Source of the DNA: Maniola hyperantus
Taxonomy: Eukaryota > Arthropoda > Insecta > Lepidoptera > Nymphalidae
Direction of reading: 5' to 3'
DNA length: 64,000 nt
Assembly (NCBI RefSeq): GCF_902806685.2
Contig: NC_048547.1
Location: 744,001-808,000 of the forward strand
Shown: positions 55,345 through 64,000 of the stretch, in pieces
How positions within the stretch are numbered: the first letter of the stretch is position 1
Layout: every line of letters begins with the position of its first letter
The notes under the pieces: generated by a model
Told to the model about the DNA's origin: nothing
Databases searched by the model: none
What the model saw: the letters and a program-made list of their open reading frames with translations, nothing else
Position numbers and translations under genes: made by a program

Positions 55345-55766
55345 CAAAAAACCGGCCAAGTGCGAGTTAGACTCGCGCACTGAGGGTTCCGTACTACAAT
55401 TGTATTTTATCGACATTTTGCACGATAATTCTAAAACTATGATGCATAAAAAAAATAAAAAAAACTGTTTTAGAATGCACATGTGAAGCCCTTTTATATG
55501 ATACCCTACTTGGTATAGTTATCGTACTTCGAAAATTTAAAATACTAACTAAGTTCATGACCACAATTTTTTTTGTGTGATGTAACCCTAACTTCACGGT
55601 TTTCAGATTTTTTCCCTTATGTCTGCTATAACCATACTGGCCAAATTTTATGATTCTACGTCAACGGGAAGTACCCTGTAGGTTTCTTGACAGACTGACA
55701 GGCAGACAGACAACAAAGTGATCCTATAAGGATTTCGTTTTTTCTCTTGAGGTACGGAACCTTAAA
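55345..55766 (+). repeat. Family C repeat
   Basis: AAAACCGGCCAAGTGCGAGT to GAGGTACGGAACCTTAAAAA. Confidence 0.75.
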
Positions 55767-56102
55767 AATGAGGAATACGAGACAGAGTTCTCAAGACTTT
55801 ACCACGCGTTCGGAAAGCAGAATCTGTGTCTGTTTGAGCAGAAAATTTCTGAAATGAAAGCTTTATGTAAAAGGTATAATTGTAACAAGTTATGGTCTCA
55901 TTATACTGCCACAAACAATCCTATAATAACAGCAGTCCGGAAGCTACCCATAACTCAACCCTACCTACATTGCCTAAGGCTCTATAGATAAAGGCTCTAG
56001 ACATTTTCCTACTTGTTATAACTTAGTTTCATGATGTAAAAGCTAATTCAGTTCATAACTGACTTTAGATTTTACCTAGACAGTCTTGTCATTTTCATCA
56101 TA

Positions 56103-56425
56103 ACCATCGTGATCATGATCAACCCATAGACGGTCCACTACTGAGCACAGGCGTCTCGGAATGAAAAGGATTTAGGCCTGGTCCGTCACGCAGGCCAAGT
56201 GCCGATTGGCAGACTTCACACACCTTTGAGAACATTATAGAACTCTCGGCCATGCAGATTTCCTCATGAAGTTTTCCTTCACCGTTAAAGCATGTAATAA
56301 TTTTATTATTTAAAACCACTTAAAACACATACCTACTTAGCTCTGAAAAGTTAGTGCGTGACTGGGATAGAACCTCGAACCTCCCGAATAGGAGCTGGAC
56401 GTCCTAGTCACTAGGATATCGCGGC
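56103..56425 (-). mobile_element. SINE-1 copy, diverged
   Basis: Tail ATCATGATCAACCCATAGAC at left, degraded box B and box A at right. Confidence 0.7.
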
Positions 56426-56621
56426 TCTTTGTAAACCATGATTTTCAATTCAATTGTCTCTGGTCTGGTCTGGTGGGAGGCTTCGGCCGTGGCCTCCTAC
56501 CGGTAGAGCCGTGCCGCCAAGCGATTTCGCGTTTCGGTACGATGCCGTGTAGAAACCGCCACAACCTGGTATGGGTTTAATAAAACTACCATACTTTCAA
56601 AGTTAGCCCGCTTCCATCTTA

Positions 56622-57248
56622 TGGTGGGTACAGATTGGTGCAATGCAACATGTAATGTAATATTCTGCCTTACATTGCATGTTCCCTGCTGCCTTGGACG
56701 TGTGGCGCGCGCGGTACGCGCATTGACTACGAATCATTCGAGAACATCTGTTCCCGCATTTCGTAACTAGCCCTCGTCACACGTGTTCTTTTTGTTGCCC
56801 ACATCACTCTACTTTCTCTCTCTCCGATTTCGTCCCACGCATCTTTCTTTAAATTTTGTTTATAAAAGTTTTCATTGTGAGGGTTCCATAAAACTTCCCT
56901 TGTTCTGTATTCCTCTATCAATAAAAGTGACTCTTCATCACTCCACGCACCCTCTTTCACCGCCATGATCGTTGCGCATGCGAACGAAACGAATGACCGT
57001 CCACGGCTGAGTCCTGCGAACACTGCGCGCCCCTTTGTGTTCGTACCAAAAACCGACAAATCTCGGATCGAGCCGCGCACGAGTTGTAACGCTCGGAGCG
57101 TGCGCGAGCCAGGCGCAGTACGTGCGCGCGAGGCGTCCACAGTATGGGAATTCTGTTACATTACATGATACATTGCAGCAATGTGGACCTCAAATTCTTG
57201 CATTGCATGTTGCATTACATGTTGCATTGCACCAATCTGTACCCACCT
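56622..57248 (-). mobile_element. PIF/Harbinger-type element with 35-bp TIRs and TTA target duplication
   Basis: The ends carry perfect 35-bp inverted repeats beginning GGTGGGTACAGATTGG (56623-56657 and 57213-57247). TTA flanks both sides (56619-56621, 57249-57251). The SINE-3 copy at 9980 shows the empty-site sequence CATCTTAGACTG, which confirms the insertion. A 3-bp TTA/TWA duplication is characteristic of PIF/Harbinger. There is no transposase, so it is non-autonomous. Confidence 0.85.
56727..56966 (-). pseudogene. MADF (Myb/SANT-like) domain remnant inside the Harbinger-type element
   Basis: An open frame of 79 codons starts at MAVKEGAWSDEESLLLIEEY and runs through LWNPHNENFYKQ and DAWDEIGE, the first two-thirds of a MADF DNA-binding domain. 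It then degenerates into a short basic tail. PIF/Harbinger elements normally encode a Myb/MADF protein beside the DDE transposase, so this is probably the leftover of that gene. The same frame extends upstream to 57140 with no domain there. Confidence 0.7.
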
Positions 57249-57377
57249 TTAGACTGCATCGTCACTTACCACCAGGTGAAATTGCAGTCAAGGCCAAACT
57301 TGTAATGGAATAAAAAAAACACCCCACTTTTTCAGCTCGGGTTGATGAGTCAACTTATCATCGCCTTCCGGAAGCTC

Positions 57378-57600
57378 AGGACTCATAACTCGACCCACGC
57401 TACAGCTTACAGAGTAGGTAATCGTTCTATTGGCCATAGTTCATGTTGGGGCCAGGGGCGAGGCGGCTCACATAAGTCAGCCGCGAAGCCTCAGACGGGT
57501 TTGAAAGCCGTCGACAACACGGCTTAGGGCAGACCGCACAGGACATGCGAAGCGACTACCAAACTAATATTAGAAAGTCTACAGTGTGTCTGAATAATAT
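57378..57600 (+). repeat. Duplicated segment, copy 1
   Basis: CTTACAGAGTAGGTAATCGT through GACATGCGAAGCGACTACC, including an open frame YRVGNRSIGHSSCWGQGRGG ending at TAG 57525-57527. Repeated at 57932. Confidence 0.8.
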
Positions 57601-57931
57601 TTTAATGGCTGAAAAACTCTGAGCTGATCTTGAAGTCTGGCATAGAGATAGCTTATATTCTTGACAATCAAGTAGGCTACATTTTTTGCAATTTTCATAT
57701 AAACATATTATGAAAATTGCAGATAGCAGACAATGTAGCCTACATGATAGGGCAAGCAGTGATAGGGAATTTCAAGGTGTTTCTAAGGTTTTCTTTAATT
57801 TTAAGATGCTCCTAAGTTTTAATCGTCTCTAGGATTTTAAATGTTTCTTAAGTTCAATGAAATGAATTTTCAGGGTCTGTTATTTAAGAACACCTTGAAG
57901 TTCAATACCAATTTGAGTAAATTACTTAACT

Positions 57932-58147
57932 CAAGGATCATAACTCGACTCCACGCCACAACTTACAGAGTAGGTAATCGTTCTATTGGCCATAGTTCAT
58001 GTTGGGGCCAGGGGCGAGGCGGCTTACATAAGTCAGCCGCGAAGCCTCAGACGGGTTTGAAAGCCGTCGACAACACGGCTTAGGGCCGACCGCACAGGAC
58101 ATGCGAAGCGACTCCTAAACTAATATTATAAAGTCTACAGTGTGTCG
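57932..58147 (+). repeat. Duplicated segment, copy 2
   Basis: About 554 bp downstream of copy 1, same strand, few differences. The open frame is kept up to GLKAVDNTA-stop. Confidence 0.8.
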
Positions 58148-58263
58148 TGTAACAGTGTTGTGTTAATACCTGCAAAACTCTGAACCAGAACTGATCTTGA
58201 AATTAGGCACAGAGATAAGCTATATTTATACGCATTTACACGACCTTAAGAAGAAAAACCAGT

Positions 58264-58269
58264 TTTATT
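58264..58269 (-). terminator. Possible poly(A) signal of the small gene
   Basis: AATAAA on the minus strand, 98 nt downstream of the TAA stop of the 80-codon ORF. Confidence 0.4.
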
Positions 58270-58366
58270 CGATTGATATAAAACCAATTTCAATAAAAAT
58301 TCATTTCAATGTTTAATACACTAAGGGATAACGGTATTATTTTATGGTAACAGATCACATTTAATT

Positions 58367-58609
58367 TTAAACATAAATATTTATAAAAATCGTGCAACAA
58401 CAAGCCGCCCAAGCACCAATTAGTTGCTTGGGCGGCCCATACTTTTCTATAAATTCGTCTTTGCGATCCCATTTCGCCTTAAACTTTTGGGCAGTATCGT
58501 TATCGACTCTGTGTGTACAGTGCCTTAGCTGCCAGTTGGTGGCGCTCACGATCGCCGTATTTACGAGTCGGCGCAGATATCGGATATTATTTATGTCTCT
58601 GTTTACCAT
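58367..58609 (-). CDS. Probable small single-exon gene, unknown 80-residue protein
   Basis: ATG in a GCAAAAATGG context, stop TAA. The N-terminal half is basic (IRYLRRLVNTAI; NWQLRHCTHR), the middle is charged (KFKAKWDRKDEFIEKYGPPK), and residues 63-80 (LIGAWAACCCTIFINIYV) form a hydrophobic C-terminal tail with three adjacent Cys. This looks like a small tail-anchored protein, perhaps mitochondrial; that location is inference. I do not recognise the family. It lies outside every repeat I could define here, unlike most ORFs of this length in the window. A poly(A) signal follows about 100 nt downstream. Confidence 0.5.
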   Translation of the reverse strand: MVNRDINNIRYLRRLVNTAIVSATNWQLRHCTHRVDNDTAQKFKAKWDRKDEFIEKYGPPKQLIGAWAACCCTIFINIYV

Positions 58610-58799
58610 TTTTGCCGCAAACCCTATTTATGAGTAGGCATTTTATTATTTCTGTTTGCAAAGACGAAGAAATAATTAAATACTCGTATATCCACTGTAT
58701 GTTTCCAGATCTGTAGCAGAAACAGAGCCGTGAAACAAAGTAACAGACATAGCTCAACGGGTTACGCTAATTACGGGTTAATCTGAAGTGGTAATGAAC

Positions 58800-58890
58800 T
58801 AGTTTAATTTACCACTAGTTCGAAATGCCGTTCCTACCGAGAAGAACTAGCAAGAAATTCAGCGGTTGCTCTTTTCAAGTGATCAATTCC
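58800..58890 (-). mobile_element. LINE J1 3' UTR scrap
   Basis: CCTACCGAGAAGAACTAGCA and TCAGCGGTTGCTCTTTTC. An RTE-like scrap (ACATAGCTCAACGGGTTACG) precedes it at 58740. Confidence 0.5.
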
Positions 58891-59187
58891 ACAATGCGTC
58901 AAGTTGACAATGATGATGATGATGATAGTGATGAATGATTAAGTGAGGTCCAAAAGATAATAAACCATTGTTCGTTTAAAAAACATTTTATTATGCAGGT
59001 AGAAAATAAAACTACAAAGTTGAGGCTCGCTCATCCAATCCATTGAATTATTATGTACGATCCAATCCTGCTTTGGATTGATGTTACAACTTGCACGTAA
59101 TAGGTATAATTGACTGATCAATATCTACGCTGTCAATTATCGATAAATTATCTCGTTAATAGCTGAGCAATATGAACTATAAAAAGC
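58891..59187. other. No feature recognised
   Basis: A (GAT)n run near 58912 may be the tail of the RTE-like scrap upstream. Confidence 0.35.
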
Positions 59188-59300
59188 CGGTCATGTGCGA
59201 TTAGAACTCGCATACAAAGTGTTCCGTACCATCGTATAAGAAAAAAATACAGTTTTAAGTTTTTCTAATTTTCATGCCAGCCTGCCAGCCAGCCAGCCAG
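59188..59300 (+). repeat. Family C 5' fragment and (CAGC)n run
   Basis: AAAAGCCGGTCATGTGCGAT to TACCATCGTATAAG; then (CCAG)n at 59281-59302. Confidence 0.5.
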
Positions 59301-59302
59301 CC

Positions 59303-60090
59303 AAACAGGGAAGGTATGTGGGACTCGCCGGCCGAGAGGCGACTGGAATTTTAATAGTATACTTTTGTGTAGCGTAGCGGCAACAGATTTCTCTTTTGTG
59401 CTTTTCAACATTTTGTATACATATGTATATTAAGTAAGGATTCTTGTATTCATTTTATAATAAAATTATTCTAGTAGGTACCGTAAGACCTATTCCATAC
59501 AACCTTGAATGGGAAGCTGGAAGAAATCTCTATCTAGAGATAAGAATTTCCAATGTAACTTAATTTATTACTTAATTTTTATCTGTGACACCAACAACAA
59601 ATAAATGCATTTTCGTTATTTCTTTCTTTCTTTCTTTCTACTATGTAACTACAATTTCGGTACATGAAAAATAAAAATAAAATAAACAAAATAAAATAAT
59701 TTATTTTTAAAATTGCTGTTACACACGGTATGGACGAAACTACTTATAAGGGTTTCTTAACGGTTCTAGGGAACCCTACAAGTTAATATACGATCACTTT
59801 AAAAATCTTCGGCTTTTATTCAAAGATTTATATCCAGTAAATAATCATCGTAGCCCCAAGCTAGCTATGGAGAGGTAGGCGTGACACCATAAACTGCAGA
59901 ATGTATAGGAATAATTCATAACCATGGGGGAAATTGAGATCTCAATCAGTATCCACATGATCGATTCAACGAGTTGCAATCGATGATTCAATGCATTTCC
60001 GAGTTTGTTGTGGGCTTCCTCTCAGACTAGTACGCGTTTGGAACGCTTACGTCAATTTATTTACAAGGCTGCAATTAAAATTGTTTATTA
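59303..60090. other. No gene
   Basis: A (TTTC)n run lies at 59619-59640 and a J2 3' UTR scrap (GAGTTTGTTGTGGGCTTCC) at 60000-60060. The rest is unmatched. Confidence 0.4.
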
Positions 60091-60328
60091 GAAACCGGCC
60101 AAGTGCGAGTCAGGCTCGCGCAACGAGGGTTCCGTACTACAGTCGTATTTTTTTGACATTTAGCACGATAAATCAAAAACTATGATGGATAAAAATAAAT
60201 ACTTAAAAATCTGTTTAAGAATGCACAAATACCTTTCGTAAGATACCCCACTTGATATAGTTATAGACAGACAACAAAGTGATCCTATAAGGGTTCCGTT
60301 TTTCCTTTTGAGGTACGGAACCCTAAAA
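60091..60328 (+). repeat. Family C repeat with central deletion
   Basis: AAACCGGCCAAGTGCGAGTC to GGTACGGAACCCTAAAAAC; about 180 bases are missing after TTGATATAGTTATAG. Confidence 0.7.
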
Positions 60329-60487
60329 ACGGGAGTTTTAAAAACCTAAATCTATGCAGACATAGTTACGGGTTGGCTCAATAATTAAGGGCTAGAACCT
60401 AGAGCCGTAAAGCCAGTTTAAAAAAAAGTAATTACGTGTAGGTACCTACCTATAATCAGATAAAATAATGAACCAAGACAAAAATAC

Positions 60488-60721
60488 ATCTAAATATATA
60501 AAAGGAAAAGGTGACTGACTGACTGACTGACTGACTGACTGACTGATCTATCAAACGCACAAGCTCAAACTACTAGATGAATCGAGCTAGGCATGGAGAA
60601 CGCTATTATGACGTAGGCATCCGCTAAGAAAGGATTTTTGAAAATTCAATCCATAAGGGGGTGAAATAGGGGTTTGACATTTGTGTAGTCCACGCGGACG
60701 AAGTCGCGAGCATAAGCTAGT
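60488..60721 (-). repeat. Family A repeat
   Basis: TCTAAATATATAAAAGGAAA to GCGAGCATAAGCTAGT, with seven GACT units. Confidence 0.7.
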
Positions 60722-60840
60722 GAAATTATAATCTCTCATGTAGTTTAAAATAACACAAGTGTTTTGCCAGTTACAATTTATTGCTCGTATACAGCCGTAG
60801 GCGTTTAATTATGACCAGTGGGTTATATTCTGGAGTGGAG

Positions 60841-60925
60841 ACCACGTACAAGCAAGCGCAGTGTGGGACGACCTCTAACCCGCTGGACTGACGACTTCAG
60901 GAAGGTTTTGACGACCTCCCTGGCG
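60841..60925 (+). mobile_element. LINE ORF2 C-terminal scrap
   Basis: GGGACGACCTCTAACCCGCT encodes a GRPLTRWTDDFRKV-like end. It is fused to a SINE-3 head fragment. Confidence 0.5.
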
Positions 60926-61289
60926 CAGTGGTAACTGGTAAGTACTGTGGTCTTATTAGTGAGAGGTCCGTTGACCTAGAATCATGAAATTTGGCAGGTA
61001 GGTAGATCTTATAGCTGACATTTGGGGAAAAATCTGAAAACCGTGAATTTTGGGTTAGATCACACAAAAAAAATTAAATTGTGGTCATGAACTAATAATT
61101 AGTATTTTCAACTTTCGAAGTGAGTGGCTTATCATATGAAAGGTCTTCACCTGTACCTACATTCTAAAACAGATTTTTATTTATTTTTATGCATCATAGT
61201 TTTTGAATTATCGTGCAAAATGTCGAAAAAATACGACTATAGTACGGAATCCTCATTGCGCGAGCCTGACTCGCACTTGGCCGGTTTTT
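60926..61289 (-). repeat. Chimera of SINE-3 head and truncated family C
   Basis: 60920-60968 carries CCTCCCTGGCGCAGTGG and the start of box B; from 60969 family C begins mid-body (GTTGACCTAGAATCATGAAA) and runs to GCACTTGGCCGG. Confidence 0.65.
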
Positions 61290-61684
61290 TTTCTTTTTAG
61301 CACCTAATCTTCACAATCCAATAGGTCCCCACGACGCTCGAGTAAATTCCTATTTAGCATCCTGGGCTCACCTACTAACTCAGTAGTGAACCGAAATGAG
61401 GCTTGAATTGATAACACCGCAAGGCAAAAGAAGATACAAGCATAGTAATTTCAACTGGCATCGGAAACACTGATGGTAGTATCGCCGCAATATTTCTTGC
61501 GCTATCTGCCCCATACATATTGAGATCTTAGGGCGTAACCGCGTGCAATTTACGTTGCAACATGCCGTAAATAACGAGCCGGCCATTAAATATCACAGTC
61601 AAAGAACCGGCGAGTGATTTTGAAAAGTAAATAGTCAAAATATAGCGTTGGAACATCTACTTTGCATTTATTATCCTAGTAATA
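61290..61684. other. No feature recognised
   Basis: Single-copy-looking. The minus ORF 61380-61586 has no domain. Confidence 0.4.
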
Positions 61685-61895
61685 CCTATTAAAAATGTGA
61701 AAGTGTGGATGTTTGGATGTTTGTTACTCAATCACGCAAAAACTACTGAACGGATTTGACTGAAATTTGGAATGGAGATAGATTATACCCTGGATTGATA
61801 CATAGGCTACTTTTTATCCCCGAAACTCAAGGCGTTCCCGCGCGATTTTGAAAAACGTAAACCCACGCGGACGAAGTCGCGGGCATCAGCTAGTT
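61685..61895 (-). repeat. Family B-type repeat
   Basis: ATGTGAAAGTGTGGATGTTT to ACGAAGTCGCGGGCATCAGC. Confidence 0.6.
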
Positions 61896-62023
61896 TAAGT
61901 ATAACTTAGTCACAATCATCATGAGACCATTAACTAATACTAATAATATTGCATAATTTATTATACTTTAAGTTAGTCGCAATCACCAGGCAGACACTAA
62001 AGGATATAGGTTCAGTTACATGA

Positions 62024-62205
62024 TAAAAGTTAAAGTTAAAGTTAAAGTTGAAGTTGAAGTTGAAGTTGAAGTTGAAGTTGAAGTTGAAGTTGAAGTTGAA
62101 GTTGAAGTTGAAGTTGAAGTTGAGGTTGAAGTTGAAGTTGAAGTTGAAGTTGAAGTTGAAGTTGAAGTTGAAGTTGAAGTTGAAGTTGAAGTTAAAGTTA
62201 CGTTA
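62024..62205. repeat. (GTTGAA)n microsatellite, about 180 bp
   Basis: About 29 hexamers, GTTAAA at both edges and GTTGAA inside, with a single GTTGAG near 62121. Open frames on both strands here are only repeat translations. Confidence 0.95.
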
Positions 62206-62300
62206 CGGTTACAATTAAACTTTCTGCAGGTCAGTATTCGTACTTCCATGATTATTAACGAACCCAGACTTGTGCCTCCCATTTTGAAATTATTGATGAC

Positions 62301-62525
62301 TAGCTGATGCCCGCGACTTCGTCCGCGTGGAATTAGGTTCTGAAAAATCCCGTGGGAATTCTTTGATTTTCCGGAATAAAAAGTAGCCTATGTCACTCTC
62401 GAGATCTTTATCTATACCCATGCAAAAAATCACGTCAATCCGTTGCACCGTTGCGACGCGATTGAAGGACAACCCAACAAACCAACAAACAAAAAAAAAA
62501 CACACTTTCGCATTTATAATAAGGG
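62301..62525 (+). repeat. Family B repeat, near consensus
   Basis: CTAGCTGATGCCCGCGACTT to ACTTTCGCATTTATAAT. The first half of the 191-codon minus-strand ORF here is repeat, so that ORF is not taken as a gene. Confidence 0.7.
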
Positions 62526-63334
62526 TACTGATAAACGCTCTGAAGTAATGTTTCTCCAGCTCTTCGCCTATAATATTATATATACGATAATCTGGCGGTG
62601 GATCGCTGGATGAATGCACTTTGTTTGGGCAACGCGCGAGATTGTTGGTAATGTGAGGGTTCAGAGGGGCTATTTGTATGTGGGATGTGGGCTTGTAATG
62701 CCTAATGTAATAAGCACCTCTGAGAGTTTTATTAATGTACATTGTATTACTAGGCCAAGATAAAAGGCATACGTAGAGCCGCAGACAAACATCCTGGCTT
62801 AGGAAACTACGCCAACAGCTGTTCAACCTGAAAACAAGGTGACTGTTTAGGGCAGCCATGAACAAAATCCAGTTACCCTTATATTGGCACCGATTCCGTT
62901 GTCTTTCTCTAAACTAAATTTAGAGTATCTGCATCCTTTTCTTTTTAATAATGCTACGAGTAAAAAGGGACACAACATGAACTTTACATTTAAAGACTCT
63001 AAATTTTAGTGCACGCTCCAAATTTAAACAGTAGGCTCGCGACTGTGCGCTAAAATGGTTATTCTTACACAATCGGGGGCCAGTATATAAACATTTAGAA
63101 GTCCAATAAAACCGATACTATAAATGAAATATGTGTTGCAAAGTTTACTCAACGCATATTTATACCTAAACCATAAATATAAGGTACTTCCGTCTAGTTA
63201 CGGTACATTTTGCACTGTGCACTAGAATTCTTGAAGCTGTCTAGATTTATTGCGTTTCTGGGGTGATTAAATAAGAACATTATACGTTTGATTAATGTTT
63301 AAGTCTTTGATAAAAGTTTATAAAGTTACAGCCT
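62526..63334. other. No gene called
   Basis: A minus-strand frame stays open from 62865 into family B. Its first part (GAYYIRHYKPTSHIQIAPLN) is not recognised. Confidence 0.35.
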
Positions 63335-63576
63335 TATCTAAATATATAAAAGGAAAAGGTGACTGACTGACTGACTGACTGATCTATCAACGCACAGCTC
63401 AAACTACTGGACGGATCGGGCTGAAATTTCGCATGCAGATATTTCGCGTACAGATAGCTATTATAACGAAGGCATCCGCTAAGAAAGGATTTTTCAAAAT
63501 TCAACCCCTAAGGGGATGAAATAGGGTTTTGAAATTTGTGTAGTCTACGGGGACGAAGTTGCGAGCATAAGCTAGT
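63335..63576 (-). repeat. Family A repeat
   Basis: TCTAAATATATAAAAGGAAA to GCGAGCATAAGCTAGT, with a short internal duplication (TTTCGCATGCAGATATTTCG). Confidence 0.7.
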
Positions 63577-64000
63577 TCATTATAATTTGGTCTCCGAGGC
63601 CCAACAAGCGATGCCCATTGTCCAATCTGCGGCACCTACACGGCGTTATCAGCGAAGCATAATTTATCGCGGAAGGAAGGTGTAAATCAGCACCGGCGGC
63701 GCACACCCCCGTAAATACAAAAACATCATCCTGTGCCGGCGATAACTCCCGCCGCACTCATAGGAGTCTCGCCATGAGTGGTTTATAGCGATGAAAATCA
63801 ATTATTATAATTTTTTTCTCTCATTTATTTACTTTTCTCATTTTTATCATATTTTTAAAAAAACAACAAATATTAAAATAACAGAAGCAACAAAAATATA
63901 TAAAAATAAAGTAAAGTAACAGAAAATCAAATAACAGGACGCTCGTACCGTGGAAGATGGGCAGGTCGCTTGTTTGGGATGCAACTTGTGTAGACACTTT
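63577..64000. other. No feature recognised
   Basis: 63590-63775 is GC-richer and unmatched; the rest is AT-rich. The ORF 63572-63757 shows no domain. Confidence 0.4.

Larger units (their letters stand above)
56459..57312 (+). mobile_element. SINE-3 split by the Harbinger-type element
   Basis: Left part 56459-56621 (GGTGGGAGGCTTCGGCCGTG to CGCTTCCATCTTA), right part 57249-57312 (GACTGCATCGTCACTTACC onward). Confidence 0.75.

Noticed and set aside
62020..62307. Long Val-Glu and Ser-Thr repeat ORFs
   Set aside because: Pure translation of the (GTTGAA)n array.
62290..62865. 191-codon minus-strand ORF
   Set aside because: Its C-terminal half is family B repeat read by chance; the rest shows no domain.

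Overview
The window is eukaryotic and looks lepidopteran (butterfly or moth). It is AT-rich, has one intron-split gene, and is packed with repeats I recognise as typical of Lepidoptera: tRNA-derived SINEs, LINE 3' ends and MITEs. The species cannot be fixed from sequence alone.

The one clear host gene lies on the minus strand (39539 down to 24509). Six coding exons join with consistent phase and GT/AG borders into a 407-residue membrane protein of the sterol desaturase / fatty acid hydroxylase superfamily, with all three histidine boxes. Its introns, above all the 8.6 kb first intron, are filled with mobile elements. Elements lie within roughly 12 to 30 nt of the acceptors of exons 2, 3 and 4, and a partly duplicated MITE covers the 5' UTR. 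A second likely host gene is an 80-codon single-exon ORF on the minus strand at 58367-58609, with a good start context and a poly(A) signal; I do not recognise its family.

The largest ORF (18868-22113, 1081 codons, no stops) is the reverse transcriptase plus restriction-like endonuclease of a non-LTR retrotransposon. It lies in a (TAA)n tract, as the Dong/R4 group does. Fragments of at least four other LINE types are scattered around: RTE-like 3' ends, two jockey/CR1-like families with distinct tails, and others.

Layout: 1-18.2 kb, intergenic repeat mosaic with two terminal-inverted-repeat elements; 18.2-22.3 kb, LINE fragment and Dong-like element; 22.7-23.8 kb, two TA-flanked mariner-type MITEs and other repeats; 24.5-39.5 kb, the hydroxylase gene; 39.5-56.4 kb, repeat mosaic including foldback elements and perfect hairpins; 56.5-57.3 kb, a PIF/Harbinger-type element with a MADF-domain remnant nested in a SINE; 57.3-58.2 kb, a duplicated segment; 58.3-58.6 kb, the small gene; 58.7-64 kb, more repeats. 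Two unclassified families (called A and C here) account for about 20 copies each. No rRNA gene, functional tRNA gene or CRISPR array was seen.
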